A stretch of 64,000 nucleotides of DNA from Streptomyces globisporus (GCA_014649555.1 BMTG01000007.1:124001-188000); one strand, 5' to 3'. Shown: positions 9,465 through 18,169, counted from the stretch's first letter. The notes: generated from the letters alone by a model not told the origin. Numbers and translations are program-made.

Positions 9465-11474
9465 TCACACCTTCTCTGTGCGGCGGTCGCGGATCCGGGC
9501 GGTTCTTCGTACGTGGGCGCGGAGCAGATCGTGGATGCGGTACGGGCCCGGCGGGCCGTCCTCCAGCAGTCCGGCATCGGCGAGTTGTTCCCGTACGGCT
9601 TCGGGAACGGGTCCCTCGTCCTGGGGGCCCTGGTCGTCGAGCAGCGTCGGGGGGCCCTGCGCGAGGTGGGTGAACGCCTCGGACAGCCGGGGGTCGAGCC
9701 GGCCGAGCGCCCGGTCGAAGAGGCCGGTGACCGAGTGGTCCGGGGAGTCGGTCAGGGTGAGCCGGGCGAGCGGGTCGTCGCCCAGCCAGTCGGCGGCGTC
9801 CGAGAGCCGTAGGCCGGGCCGGGTGAGCAGCCGGGCCGTGAGGATGCGCAGGGCGGCGGGGAAGTGGCCGCACACGGCGGCGAGCCGGTGGGCGGCGCGG
9901 GGTTCGGCCTCCACCCGCTCGGCGCCCAGGGCGGTCAGCAGCAGGGCGTACGACTCGGCCTCGGTGAAGGTCGTCAGGCGCTGCACCCAGCCGCCGTGGG
10001 TCGCGATGAGTCCGCCGAGGCCCATCCGGCTGGTGACCACGACGGCGGGGCCCGGTCCGGCCCCGGCTTCCCCTTTCGGTGCGAGCAGGGGGCGCACCTG
10101 GTCGGCGTCGACCACATCGTCGAGGATCAGCAGCGCGCGCCCGTCGCCCGATGCCCCGAGCGCGGCGGCCACGTCGGCGGCCACCTCATCGGCCGGGCGG
10201 GGTTCGCCGTCCGCGCGGGTCATCCGGACGAGCAACTGCCCGGCGGGAAAGGCGTCCCGGACCAGCCGGGCGGCATGCTGGGCGAGGGCCGATTTGCCGA
10301 TGCCGGGGGCCCCGGACACCAGGACGGTGAGGGGCCGGTGGTCCTCGGGGCCGGGGGGCGGGGGTGCGGTGAGGCGGGCGGTCAGGGCGGCGGTCTCGGC
10401 GGCGCGCCCGGTGAAGTGCGGGACGGCGGGGACAGGCTCGATGCGGGACGCGGCGACCGGAGCGAAGGTCGTCCCGGCGGCGAGGGCGGGTGGGGGTGCG
10501 GCGACCGGGGTGGTGCCCTGGACCGGGGGGCCGCCCTCAGCCGGGGCCGGCGTGCCGCTCACAGCCACGACGGGCGAAGCGCCCTGGGGCGTGACGGACG
10601 CTGTGGCCTGAGCCGTGGCGGACGCCGCGTCCGGAGCCGTCGAGGGCGCCGCGTCCGGGGCCAGGGCCGGCCGGGCGGCCGGGAGGGGGACGGTCTCGCC
10701 CCGGATGACGCGGGGGGCCGCCGGGCCTGCCGGACCGAGGTCCTCGCCGCGCAGGACGGCCAGTTCGAGCCGGCGCAGGGAGGGCGAGGGGTCCACGCCC
10801 AGCTCCTCCAGCAGGAATCCCTTGACCCTGCGGTACTCGGCGAGGGCCTGCGACTGGCGTCCGCAGCGGTAGAGGGCCTCGATGAGCTGCTCGTGGAACC
10901 GTTCGTGCCCCGGGTGGACGCGCGTAGCGGTCCACAGGTCGACCAGCGCCTCGCCGCAGCGCCCGAGCCCCAGCAGCAGGTCGCAGACCCGCTCGACCGC
11001 ACGCAGCCGTTCCTCCGCGAGCCGGGGCACCTCGTCGCGGTGCAGGACGACGGACCGTACGTTGGCGAGCAGCGAACCCTGCCAGAGCGAGAGGGCGTCC
11101 CTGAGCGCGCAGAGCTCCGCCTCGGGATCCCGGTCCAGGCCGGCGGCCCGGCGCACCCGGTCGCGGAAACCGAGGAGATCCAGGGTGGGCGGTGCGGCGG
11201 TGATCCGGTAACCGCCGGGCACCGCCTCGATGGAGGTGGTGACGCCGTGCTTGGAGAACAGCCGGCGGAGCCGCAGCACACAGGTCTGGAGGGCCGCCCT
11301 GGCGGTGGCGGGCTGCTCCTCGCCCCATACCGCGCGCTGCAAGTACTCGGCGGAGACCGGGGAGTTGGCGTGCAGGAGCAGCGCGGCGAGCAGGTTAGCG
11401 GGCTTGGAGGGCTGAAGGACGACGGTATCGGGGCCGTCCGCGAGGGCGAGCGGCCCCAGAAGCTGGAACCGCAT
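9465..11474 (-). CDS. SARP-family transcriptional activator with NB-ARC-type ATPase domain
   Basis: The 669-residue protein has an N-terminal OmpR-like winged helix (1-95, MRFQLLGPL through CVLRLRRLF). A bacterial transcriptional activation domain follows (about 100-250, ending FLLEELGVDPSPSLRRLE), then an Ala/Pro/Thr linker. An ATPase module begins near 340 with P-loop GAPGIGKS and a Walker B-like LLILDD. SARPs activate antibiotic operons by binding direct repeats near the -35. A SARP also controls nosiheptide, a thiopeptide, so pathway-specific control of this cluster is expected. The start is MRFQLL at 11474; the upstream open frame overlaps the small secreted gene. The stop lies 5 nt before the leader-binding gene, so regulator and enzymes are probably co-transcribed. 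Confidence 0.9.
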   Translation of the reverse strand: MRFQLLGPLALADGPDTVVLQPSKPANLLAALLLHANSPVSAEYLQRAVWGEEQPATARAALQTCVLRLRRLFSKHGVTTSIEAVPGGYRITAAPPTLDLLGFRDRVRRAAGLDRDPEAELCALRDALSLWQGSLLANVRSVVLHRDEVPRLAEERLRAVERVCDLLLGLGRCGEALVDLWTATRVHPGHERFHEQLIEALYRCGRQSQALAEYRRVKGFLLEELGVDPSPSLRRLELAVLRGEDLGPAGPAAPRVIRGETVPLPAARPALAPDAAPSTAPDAASATAQATASVTPQGASPVVAVSGTPAPAEGGPPVQGTTPVAAPPPALAAGTTFAPVAASRIEPVPAVPHFTGRAAETAALTARLTAPPPPGPEDHRPLTVLVSGAPGIGKSALAQHAARLVRDAFPAGQLLVRMTRADGEPRPADEVAADVAAALGASGDGRALLILDDVVDADQVRPLLAPKGEAGAGPGPAVVVTSRMGLGGLIATHGGWVQRLTTFTEAESYALLLTALGAERVEAEPRAAHRLAAVCGHFPAALRILTARLLTRPGLRLSDAADWLGDDPLARLTLTDSPDHSVTGLFDRALGRLDPRLSEAFTHLAQGPPTLLDDQGPQDEGPVPEAVREQLADAGLLEDGPPGPYRIHDLLRAHVRRTARIRDRRTEKV

Positions 11475-11527
11475 CCCGGGAGGCGTCCCCGAAATGCCTC
11501 CCGCCGCGGCTGCTGGGCTCGACACGT

Positions 11528-11776
11528 CTAGTCCCAGCCGTTGACCAGCTTGCACATCTGGACGGGCGGCGATTCCGGGGGCAGTTGGCCGATGATCCCC
11601 GCCAGCTCCGTACAGATGACACGGGCGATCTCGTCGGCGGCGGGCGGGGGGCCGGCCGGAGTGGTGGCCGATGCGGGGCCGGTGGAGAAGGTGAGGGCGG
11701 CGAGGGCGATACCGGTGACGAGGGCGGCGGCTCTGGCCGGGCGGCGCTGCTTCTGCGCAAGCGGAGACCTTGACAC
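11528..11776 (-). CDS. Small secreted protein of unknown function, first gene of the RiPP operon
   Basis: This GTG-started protein of 82 residues has a clear Sec signal peptide: basic QKQRRPARA, a hydrophobic core (ALVTGIALAALTF), and probable cleavage after ASA near residue 37. The mature part is about 45 residues with two cysteines, ICTELAG and QMCKLVNGWD. AAGGGG precedes the start by 5 nt. Only 53 bp separate it from the SARP start, so they probably share a transcript. It has too few Ser/Thr/Cys at its C-terminus and the wrong leader type to be the thiopeptide-like precursor. I do not recognise a family. A role as exported signal, immunity factor or unrelated secreted peptide cannot be told apart here. 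Confidence 0.7.
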   Translation of the reverse strand: MSRSPLAQKQRRPARAAALVTGIALAALTFSTGPASATTPAGPPPAADEIARVICTELAGIIGQLPPESPPVQMCKLVNGWD

Positions 11777-11867
11777 GTGTTCCCCTTCGACGGTGGCGTC
11801 GGAGCCGGGGATCGTCCCGGCACGGGAGACGATGCCAGCGCGGAACGCGCCACAAGAGAGGCCGTGA

Positions 11868-11915
11868 TGTCAGCTTGCTGCACAGGAGGCCGCCGCCTTG
11901 TGCAGCAAGCTGACA
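11868..11915. promoter_or_regulatory. 17-bp perfect inverted repeat upstream of the RiPP operon
   Basis: Arms of 17 bp at 11868-11884 and 11899-11915 (TGTCAGCTTGCTGCACA and its exact complement) flank a 14-bp spacer. The repeat lies 91 bp upstream of the small secreted gene and after the terminator of the ABC operon, where the RiPP operon promoter should be. It may be a regulator operator or an RNA hairpin in the leader. Confidence 0.75.
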
Positions 11916-11956
11916 CGGTCCTCCGTGACCGACGGCCCGGGGCGGGGAACGGGCTC

Positions 11957-11990
11957 GGCCCCGGGACGTTTGGAGGAACGTCCCGGGGCC
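11957..11990 (-). terminator. Terminator hairpin of the ABC exporter operon
   Basis: A perfect 14-bp stem (GGCCCCGGGACGTT, 11957-11970, with 11977-11990) and a 6-nt loop lie 57 bp downstream of the permease stop. No U-tract follows, as is common in Streptomyces. Confidence 0.85.
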
Positions 11991-12047
11991 TGCCGGTCAT
12001 CCTACGGTGACGCTCTCGGGCTCATCCCCCGCCCTGCGGGTGCGGGC

Positions 12048-14633
12048 TCACCCGTCCGTCGCGATGGCGTTCAGGACGTTCATCCGGCCCGCCCGGAAGG
12101 CCGGGACGAGGGCGGCGAACAGTCCGACGAGGGCGGAGCAGGCGAAGACCGTGAGGATCGTCGGCCACGGGATCTCGAGGACCTCCAGGCCCTCCAGCGC
12201 CAGCAGCTTCTGGGCCGCGGTGCCCCAGCCCATGCCGAGTCCGAGTCCGAGCAGCGCCCCGAAGAGGGCGATGACCACGGACTCCAGCCGGATCATGCGG
12301 CGCAGCTGGCGGCGGGAGAGCCCGATGGCGCGCATCAGGCCGATCTCACGGGTCCGTTCGACGACGGACAGGGCGAGGGTGTTCACCACACCGAGGACCG
12401 CGACGATGATCGCCAGGGCGAGCAGGCCGTACACGATGTTCAGCAGCTGTCCGATCTGGTCCTTCAGCTGCTCCTTGAAGTCGGCCTGGTTCTGGACCTT
12501 GTAGACCGGGTACTCGGCGATGGCGCTCCTGAGGGCCGCGTACGCCTCCTTCTCCTTACCCTCCTCGGCCTTGGCGAACATGACGACGTTCTGCGGCATC
12601 CGGTCGGCCGGGACGTAGGAGGCCGCCGTCGTGAGGTTGGTGTACATCGCGCCGCGGTCGATGTTGGTGTCGTCGGAGGTGATGGCCGCGACCTTGAGCT
12701 TCGCGGTCTCGCCCGCCGTGAAGGCGACGGTGATCGTGTCGCCGACCTCGATCCCGTGCCGCTCGGCGTACCCGTCGCCGACCGACATGGCGTCCTTGTC
12801 GTACGCCTTCGCGAGGTCACCGGAGACGACCGTCCGGCGGACGTCCTGCTGGTACGTCGGGTCGGCGGCGACGATCCCCTCGTCCTCCGTCTTGCCGTTC
12901 GGCGCGGTGATCTTCGCCTTGACGAAGGTGTAGTCGGTCATGTGCTCCAGGCCGGGGACGGCGCGCACGGCGTCGGCGGCCTGGGGCACGATCGGGCGGC
13001 CGGTGCTGCCGTCCTGGACGATGAAGTCCGCCCCGACCGACTTGTCGAGCTCCTCGGTGGCCGAGGCGACCATGGAGGACCCGACGACGGAGAGGCAGGC
13101 CACCAGGGCGAGCCCGATCATCAGGGCCGCGCCGGTCGCTCCCGTACGCCGGGGGTTGCGCAGGGCGTTGCGCTCGGCCAGCCGGCCGACCGGGCCGAAG
13201 AGCCGCAGGACGACGACGCTCAGTCCGCGCACCACGACACCGGCCAGGAGCGGGCCGATCACGATGAAGCCGATGAGGGTCAGCAGCACGCCGAGGGCGA
13301 GGAACATGGAGCCCTCGGTGGCCTTGTCCGCCTGGGTCGTCGCCCACAGGGCCGCGCCGCCCGCCGCCGTCAGGAAGAGGCCGATACCGGCCCTGACCCA
13401 GCCGGAGCGGCCGTCGGCGGGGGTCCCGGCGTCGCGCAGGGCGGCCATCGGGGAGACCTTGCCGGCCCGGCGGGCCGGGATGTACGCGGCGAGGACGGTG
13501 ACGACGATGCCGAGCACGAGGCCGATGGTGGGCGTCGTCCAGGCGACGGTGAGATCCTCGGTGGAGAGCGTCATACCGACCGCGCTCATCATCTTCATCA
13601 GTCCGACGGCGAGGCCGACGCCGGCCGCGACGCCGAGCAGGGAGCCGACGATCCCGAGGAGGACGGCCTCCAGGAGCACGGACCGGTTGACCTGCTTGCG
13701 GCTGGAGCCGATGGCCCGCATCAGGCCGATCTCGCGGGTGCGCTGGGCGACCAGCATCGAGAAGGTGTTGACGATGAGGAAGATGCCGACGAGGAAGGCG
13801 ATTCCGGCGAAGCCGAGCATGGCGTACTTCATGACGTCCAGGAAGGCGCCCATGTCGTCCTTGTTGGCGTCGGCGGCCTCCTGCTGGGTCTGGAGCTTGT
13901 ACGCGGCGCTGCCGTCGAGGGCGGCGGCCACGTTCTTCTTGAGCTGGGTGTCGCTGACGCCGCTCTCGGCCGTCACCAGGATCTGGGTGAAGACGCCCGG
14001 GGCGCCCAGCAGGTGCTTCTGCGCGGTGGCGGTGTCGAGGTAGACGACGGTCGCGCCCGGGTTGGTGGCGGTGAAGGACGCGATGCCGCTGATCTTCGCC
14101 TTGAGGTCACCGGTGGCGGCGATGGTGCGCAACTCGTCGCCGATCGTGAGCTTGTGCTTCTTGGCGGTGTCGGCGTCGACCATCACCTCGGTGGGACCGC
14201 GGGGTGCGTGCCCCGAGGTGATCTCCATCGAACGCAGGTCGTTCTTGGTCCAGTTGCTCGCGATGGTGGGGGCGCCGGTTTCGGAGCCCATGTTCTTGTT
14301 GTCGCTGTTGACGACGGTGACCGCCATGGAGAAGGCGGAGCCCTCGGCCCGCTCCACCCCGTCGGCCTTCTCGACCTGCTGGACCACCGAGGCGGGCATC
14401 GAGACGGGCTTGCCGTTGTCGGGCTGCTCGCCTTCGTCGTCCGAGCCCTTCGGGCTGACGGTGACATCGGGCGAGGAGATGGTGAAGAGCTTGTCGAACG
14501 TGGTGTTCATCGTGTCGGTGAAGACGAGCGTGCCGCAGACGAACGCCACGGACAACAGCACCGCCACGGCGGAGAGGGCCATCCGGCCCTTGTGCGCGAA
14601 GAAGTTGCGCACCGAGGTCTTCCAGACGGTCAT
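12048..14633 (-). CDS. FtsX/MacB-like ABC transporter permease
   Basis: The 861-residue membrane protein has the duplicated FtsX architecture. There is an N-terminal membrane segment (FFAHKGRMALSAVAVLLSVAFV), a large extracytoplasmic domain, and a three-helix FtsX domain with the coupling motif TREIGLMRAIGSSRKQ near residue 300. A second set begins near 490 (ERNALRNPRRTGATGAALMIGLALV) and ends with another TREIGLMRAIG near 760. Such permeases work with a LolD/MacB-type ATPase in mechanotransmission or export of lipoproteins, peptides or drugs. Its ATPase is encoded just upstream, with overlapping ATGA. The pair lies beside the RiPP operon on the same strand but is separated by a strong terminator, so involvement in RiPP export is only a possibility. 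Confidence 0.9.
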   Translation of the reverse strand: MTVWKTSVRNFFAHKGRMALSAVAVLLSVAFVCGTLVFTDTMNTTFDKLFTISSPDVTVSPKGSDDEGEQPDNGKPVSMPASVVQQVEKADGVERAEGSAFSMAVTVVNSDNKNMGSETGAPTIASNWTKNDLRSMEITSGHAPRGPTEVMVDADTAKKHKLTIGDELRTIAATGDLKAKISGIASFTATNPGATVVYLDTATAQKHLLGAPGVFTQILVTAESGVSDTQLKKNVAAALDGSAAYKLQTQQEAADANKDDMGAFLDVMKYAMLGFAGIAFLVGIFLIVNTFSMLVAQRTREIGLMRAIGSSRKQVNRSVLLEAVLLGIVGSLLGVAAGVGLAVGLMKMMSAVGMTLSTEDLTVAWTTPTIGLVLGIVVTVLAAYIPARRAGKVSPMAALRDAGTPADGRSGWVRAGIGLFLTAAGGAALWATTQADKATEGSMFLALGVLLTLIGFIVIGPLLAGVVVRGLSVVVLRLFGPVGRLAERNALRNPRRTGATGAALMIGLALVACLSVVGSSMVASATEELDKSVGADFIVQDGSTGRPIVPQAADAVRAVPGLEHMTDYTFVKAKITAPNGKTEDEGIVAADPTYQQDVRRTVVSGDLAKAYDKDAMSVGDGYAERHGIEVGDTITVAFTAGETAKLKVAAITSDDTNIDRGAMYTNLTTAASYVPADRMPQNVVMFAKAEEGKEKEAYAALRSAIAEYPVYKVQNQADFKEQLKDQIGQLLNIVYGLLALAIIVAVLGVVNTLALSVVERTREIGLMRAIGLSRRQLRRMIRLESVVIALFGALLGLGLGMGWGTAAQKLLALEGLEVLEIPWPTILTVFACSALVGLFAALVPAFRAGRMNVLNAIATDG

Positions 14634-15418
14634 GACGTCCGCCCACGGGCGTCGAAGTGCTTCATACGGTCGAGGACCTGCTCGGCGGTCGGGTTCTGCA
14701 TCTCGTCGACGATGGAGCCGTCGGCGAGATACAGCACCCGGTCCGCGTAGGAGGCGGCGACGGGGTCGTGGGTGACCATGACGATGGTCTGGCCCAGCTC
14801 GTCGACCGACCTGCGGAGGAAGGAGAGGACCTCGGCCCCGGCGCGGGAGTCCAGGTTTCCGGTGGGCTCGTCACCGAAGATGATCTCCGGCCGGGCGGCG
14901 AGCGCCCGGGCGACGGCGACGCGCTGCTGCTGACCGCCGGAGAGCTGGGTGGGGCGGTGCTTGAGACGCTCGGCGAGCCCGACCGTCTCCACGACCTGCT
15001 GGAGCCAGGCGGCGTCGGGCTTGCGGCCCGCGATGTCCATCGGCAGCGTGATGTTCTCGATCGCGTTGAGCGTCGGGAGCAGGTTGAACGCCTGGAAGAT
15101 GAACCCGATCCGGTCGCGCCGGAGCTGGGTGAGCTTCTTGTCCTTGAGCTTGGTGATCTCGGTCTCGTCGAGGAAGATCTCGCCCGACGTCACCGTGTCG
15201 AGCCCGGCCAGGCAGTGCATCAGGGTCGACTTGCCGGAGCCGGACGGGCCCATGATCGCCGTGAACTGCCCGCGGGCGATGTCCACATCGACATGGTCGA
15301 GCGCGACGACCCGGGTCTCGCCGGTGCCGTAGGCCTTCACGACCTGTCGCGCCCGTGCCGCGACGGCCGTACGCCCTCCAGTGCCCCCGTGCCTGGGAAT
15401 GGTCACAGCCGTTGTCAC
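14630..15418 (-). CDS. ABC transporter ATP-binding protein (LolD/MacB type)
   Basis: The 262-residue ATPase has Walker A GPSGSGKST near residue 56, signature LSGGQQQRVAVARAL near 160 and Walker B IIFGDEPTGNLD near 182, plus an H-loop (VMVTHD). It belongs to the family that energises FtsX-like permeases. The gene ends in a 4-nt overlap with the permease start, so the two are translationally coupled. Its ATG at 15418 is followed by a Thr/Gly-rich leader of about 25 residues before the ABC fold. A later start is possible, but none has a better ribosome site. Confidence 0.92.
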   Translation of the reverse strand: MTTAVTIPRHGGTGGRTAVAARARQVVKAYGTGETRVVALDHVDVDIARGQFTAIMGPSGSGKSTLMHCLAGLDTVTSGEIFLDETEITKLKDKKLTQLRRDRIGFIFQAFNLLPTLNAIENITLPMDIAGRKPDAAWLQQVVETVGLAERLKHRPTQLSGGQQQRVAVARALAARPEIIFGDEPTGNLDSRAGAEVLSFLRRSVDELGQTIVMVTHDPVAASYADRVLYLADGSIVDEMQNPTAEQVLDRMKHFDARGRTS

Positions 15419-15755
15419 GGTTTTTCTCCTATGTCGGTCGATGACTGGACGTCGCTGGGTACGTTCCGAGTGTGCGTTCCGGACCGTCCCCCGCGCGATG
15501 GTGCTCAGCGCAGTCTTCAGGTGGGGTTTTCCCCACCCACCCCCCTGCGGTGAGCCGTAGCGGCGACGTAAGAAAAGGTTAAGGAGAGGCCCCCCGCCGC
15601 CACGTCCTCCGCCGGGAGGAACGGGCCCTGGCCACTATGAGGGGGCGTCCCCTAGGGGAACTCGTCCCTCGGGCGGAGACGGGGTCAGGGGCTCCCCCTC
15701 GGCGTCCCTGGATGAGACAGTGCCACCGGAGATACGTGCATAGGGAAGGAACCCG
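15419..15755. other. Divergent intergenic region between the ABC operon and the MFS gene
   Basis: This 337-bp stretch has no convincing coding frame. It must hold promoters for both divergent transcripts. The most structured element is a perfect 12-bp palindrome, TCCCCTAGGGGA, at 15648-15659. Just before the MFS start is AAGGA, 5 nt from the GTG. Confidence 0.6.
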
Positions 15756-17375
15756 GTGAGCGGCACAGACGGCAGGAGCGACGCGGACACGGGCGGCGGC
15801 AAGGCTGCGGCGGCACCGCCCGCCATCACCACCCCCCGGGGCCGCCGCCCCGTCGTGGCGGCGCTCATGCTCGGGATGGCGCTGGCCGCCATCGACGGCA
15901 CCATCGTCTCCACCGCCGTCCCCCAGATCGTGGGCGACCTCGGCGGGCTCACCGTCTTCTCCTGGCTCTTCTCCGGCTATCTGCTCGCCGTCACCGTCAC
16001 GCTCCCCCTGTACGGGAAGCTCTCCGACACCTTCGGCCGCAAGCCGGTCCTGATCACCGGGATCATCCTGTTCCTGGTCGGCTCGGTCCTCTGCGCGGCC
16101 GCGTGGAACATGGCCGCGCTGATCGCCTTCCGTATCGTCCAGGGGCTGGGCGGCGGCGCGCTCCAGGGCACGGTGCAGACCATCGCGGCCGACCTCTACC
16201 CGCTCAAGGAACGCCCGCGTATCCAGGCGAAGTTGTCCACGGTGTGGGCCACCTCCGCGGTCGCGGGGCCGGTGGTCGGCGGGCTGCTCGCCGGATACGC
16301 GGACTGGCGGTGGATCTTCCTGATCAACCTCCCGGTCGGCGCGGTCGCCCTCTGGTTGGTCGTCCGTCATCTGCACGAGCCCGCCCGCCCCCGTCCGGCC
16401 ACCCGGCCCCGGGTCGACTGGGCGGGCGCGCTCGCCGTCTTCGCGACCGGCAGCCTGCTGCTCACGGCGCTCGTGCAGGGCGGGGTGGCCTGGCCCTGGC
16501 TCTCGGCACCCTCGCTCGGCCTGCTCGGGGCCAGCGCGGTGCTGGCCGCGCTCACCGTCGTCATCGAACGGCGGGCGGCGGAGCCGATCATCCCGGGCTG
16601 GGTGTGGCAGCGGCGCACCATCGCCTCGGTCAACCTGGCGCTCGGCGCGATGGGGCTGCTGATGGTCGCGCCGACCGTCTTCCTGCCGACGTACGCCCAG
16701 TCGGTGCTGGGCCTCGGCCCGATCGCCGCCGGGTTCGTGCTCTCGGTGATGACGCTGAGCTGGCCGGTGTCGGCGGCGCTGTCCGACCGGGTCTACAACC
16801 GCATCGGCTTCCGGCGGACCGCGATGATCGGCATGAGCGCGGCGCTGCTGATCCTGCTGGCCTTCCCGCTCCTCCCATACCCCGGCGAACCCTGGCACCC
16901 GGCTCTCCTGATGCTCCTGCTGGGCGCGGCCCTCGGCCTGTTCCAACTCCCTTTGATCGTGGGCGTGCAGTCGACGGTCGGCTGGGCGGAGCGCGGTACG
17001 ACGACGGCGTCGGTCCTCTTCTGCCGCCAGGTGGGCCAGAGCATCGGCGCGGCGCTCTTCGGGGCCGTCGCCAACGGCGTCCTGGCCGCCCGCCTCCTGG
17101 ACGCCCCGGCGGACGGCCTCCCCGGCGACCTGGACGCGGTGACCCGCGCGCTGGAGGACCCGGGCGCGTTCTCCGCGGCGGCGACGGACCACGTGCGCCG
17201 GGCGGTCGACGCGGCGGTGGACTACGTCTACGTCGGGGCGGCCGGAGCCGCGGCCCTGGCCCTGCTCGCCCTGGTCACGCTGGCCCCGCGGCGCTTCCCG
17301 GTCATCACCGAGACCGCCGCCCCCGGGGCGGCCGAGACGGCCAAGGCGGCAGGCGGGCCGGAGACCGGCTCCTAG
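15756..17375 (+). CDS. DHA2-family MFS multidrug exporter (14 TM type)
   Basis: The 539-residue protein has about 14 hydrophobic segments starting near residue 28. Motif A-like LYGKLSDTFGRKPVL is near residue 88, and a motif C-like ATSAVAGPVVGGLL lies in helix 5. DHA2/EmrB transporters expel drugs in exchange for protons. The GTG start has AAGGA 5 nt upstream. The gene is convergent with a MarR regulator: both stop codons share the same CTAG. A MarR protein next to a drug exporter suggests ligand-induced expression, though the two are not divergently arranged. Confidence 0.92.
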   Translation: MSGTDGRSDADTGGGKAAAAPPAITTPRGRRPVVAALMLGMALAAIDGTIVSTAVPQIVGDLGGLTVFSWLFSGYLLAVTVTLPLYGKLSDTFGRKPVLITGIILFLVGSVLCAAAWNMAALIAFRIVQGLGGGALQGTVQTIAADLYPLKERPRIQAKLSTVWATSAVAGPVVGGLLAGYADWRWIFLINLPVGAVALWLVVRHLHEPARPRPATRPRVDWAGALAVFATGSLLLTALVQGGVAWPWLSAPSLGLLGASAVLAALTVVIERRAAEPIIPGWVWQRRTIASVNLALGAMGLLMVAPTVFLPTYAQSVLGLGPIAAGFVLSVMTLSWPVSAALSDRVYNRIGFRRTAMIGMSAALLILLAFPLLPYPGEPWHPALLMLLLGAALGLFQLPLIVGVQSTVGWAERGTTTASVLFCRQVGQSIGAALFGAVANGVLAARLLDAPADGLPGDLDAVTRALEDPGAFSAAATDHVRRAVDAAVDYVYVGAAGAAALALLALVTLAPRRFPVITETAAPGAAETAKAAGGPETGS

Positions 17376-17854
17376 TTGCCCTCGACATTGGCCACCATCG
17401 TGCGAAGCACCTTGAGCGCGGCCACGTACTCATCGTCGCTGATGCCTTGGTGGACTACGGCGCGTACCTCGGTCGCCAGCTCACGGAGCCGCTCTCTGGC
17501 GGCCTCCCCGGCATCCGTGAGGTGCAGGCGCTGCCCGTCGTCGATCCGCAGCCATTCGCGGTGGAGCAACTGGTCGACGACCCTGGCGATCTCGTGCGGG
17601 CCGTCGGCGAGGTGCGTCAGCTGCGCGACGACCTCCTCGCGGCTCGGCGCCGCAGGGCCGCCGTTCACGCGGTTGAGCACCCAGTACTGCGGCTGCGTGA
17701 CGTCAAACTTGGCCATCGTGTCGCGCAGATACCCCGTGACGGTCGCATGGGCCAAGCCGCTCCAGTAGCCGATCGGCTGAGTGGCCAGCAGGTCATCCGT
17801 CGCGGCCGGATTCGCCGGCGCCTGGTCAGTGGTGGTGCCCATCAGCGATTCCAT
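17372..17854 (-). CDS. MarR-family winged-helix regulator
   Basis: The protein of about 160 residues shows the MarR fold: dimerisation helix (YWSGLAHATVTGYLRDTMAKFDV), PSREEVVAQL around the recognition helix, and a wing (LLHREWLRIDDGQRLHLTDAGEAARERL). Starts at 17854 (MESLMG) and 17842 (MGTTTD) both have only weak ribosome sites; 17854 is given. The upstream open frame to 17905 has no ribosome site. It is convergent with the MFS exporter and overlaps its stop. The ligand is unknown. Confidence 0.85.
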   Translation of the reverse strand: MESLMGTTTDQAPANPAATDDLLATQPIGYWSGLAHATVTGYLRDTMAKFDVTQPQYWVLNRVNGGPAAPSREEVVAQLTHLADGPHEIARVVDQLLHREWLRIDDGQRLHLTDAGEAARERLRELATEVRAVVHQGISDDEYVAALKVLRTMVANVEGN

Positions 17855-18095
17855 GATCGCGACGCTACCTTCGCACTGGCGCACCGAACCACCGGAATGC
17901 GCCATTCACTGCAACGCGTCCTGAATGTGCGCCGGAACGCCGACCACTGTCACCCTCAGGGGTGCCGCAGCCTCACACGGCACCGTGCCACGACCCGACG
18001 TGGCGGCTACCGACGACCGCCCGCCCCCGCAGCCAGCGGGTAGATCGCGAACCCGTACTGGAGTACTGGACCTGGCCGCGTCACCGCCCCCGTTG

Positions 18096-18133
18096 CGGTG
18101 AGGCCGCCACGTTCCACCGCGGCGGCCTCACCG
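18096..18133 (-). terminator. Terminator hairpin downstream of the ALF-repeat gene
   Basis: A perfect 13-bp stem (CGGTGAGGCCGCC, 18096-18108, with 18121-18133) and a 12-nt loop lie 37 bp after the ALF-repeat stop on the minus strand. Confidence 0.85.
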
Positions 18134-18169
18134 GGTTCGGCCCGGCCCGGCCCGGCCCGCGCGATCCTG

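Noticed and set aside
7168-9873. Start of the ocin-ThiF protein at 9873
   Set aside because: The extra 138 residues lie inside the SARP gene and are low-complexity; ATG 9459 fits the operon spacing.
11868-11915. Insertion-sequence end or attachment site
   Set aside because: No transposase, target duplication or tRNA is nearby; an operator or RNA hairpin fits better.
11395-12000. 201-aa minus-strand frame across the small secreted gene, with CC-rich VSACCT segment
   Set aside because: It is an Arg/Pro/Ser-rich shadow of the secreted protein, has poor codon bias, and its Cys pair lies in the inverted repeat, so it is not the missing RiPP precursor.
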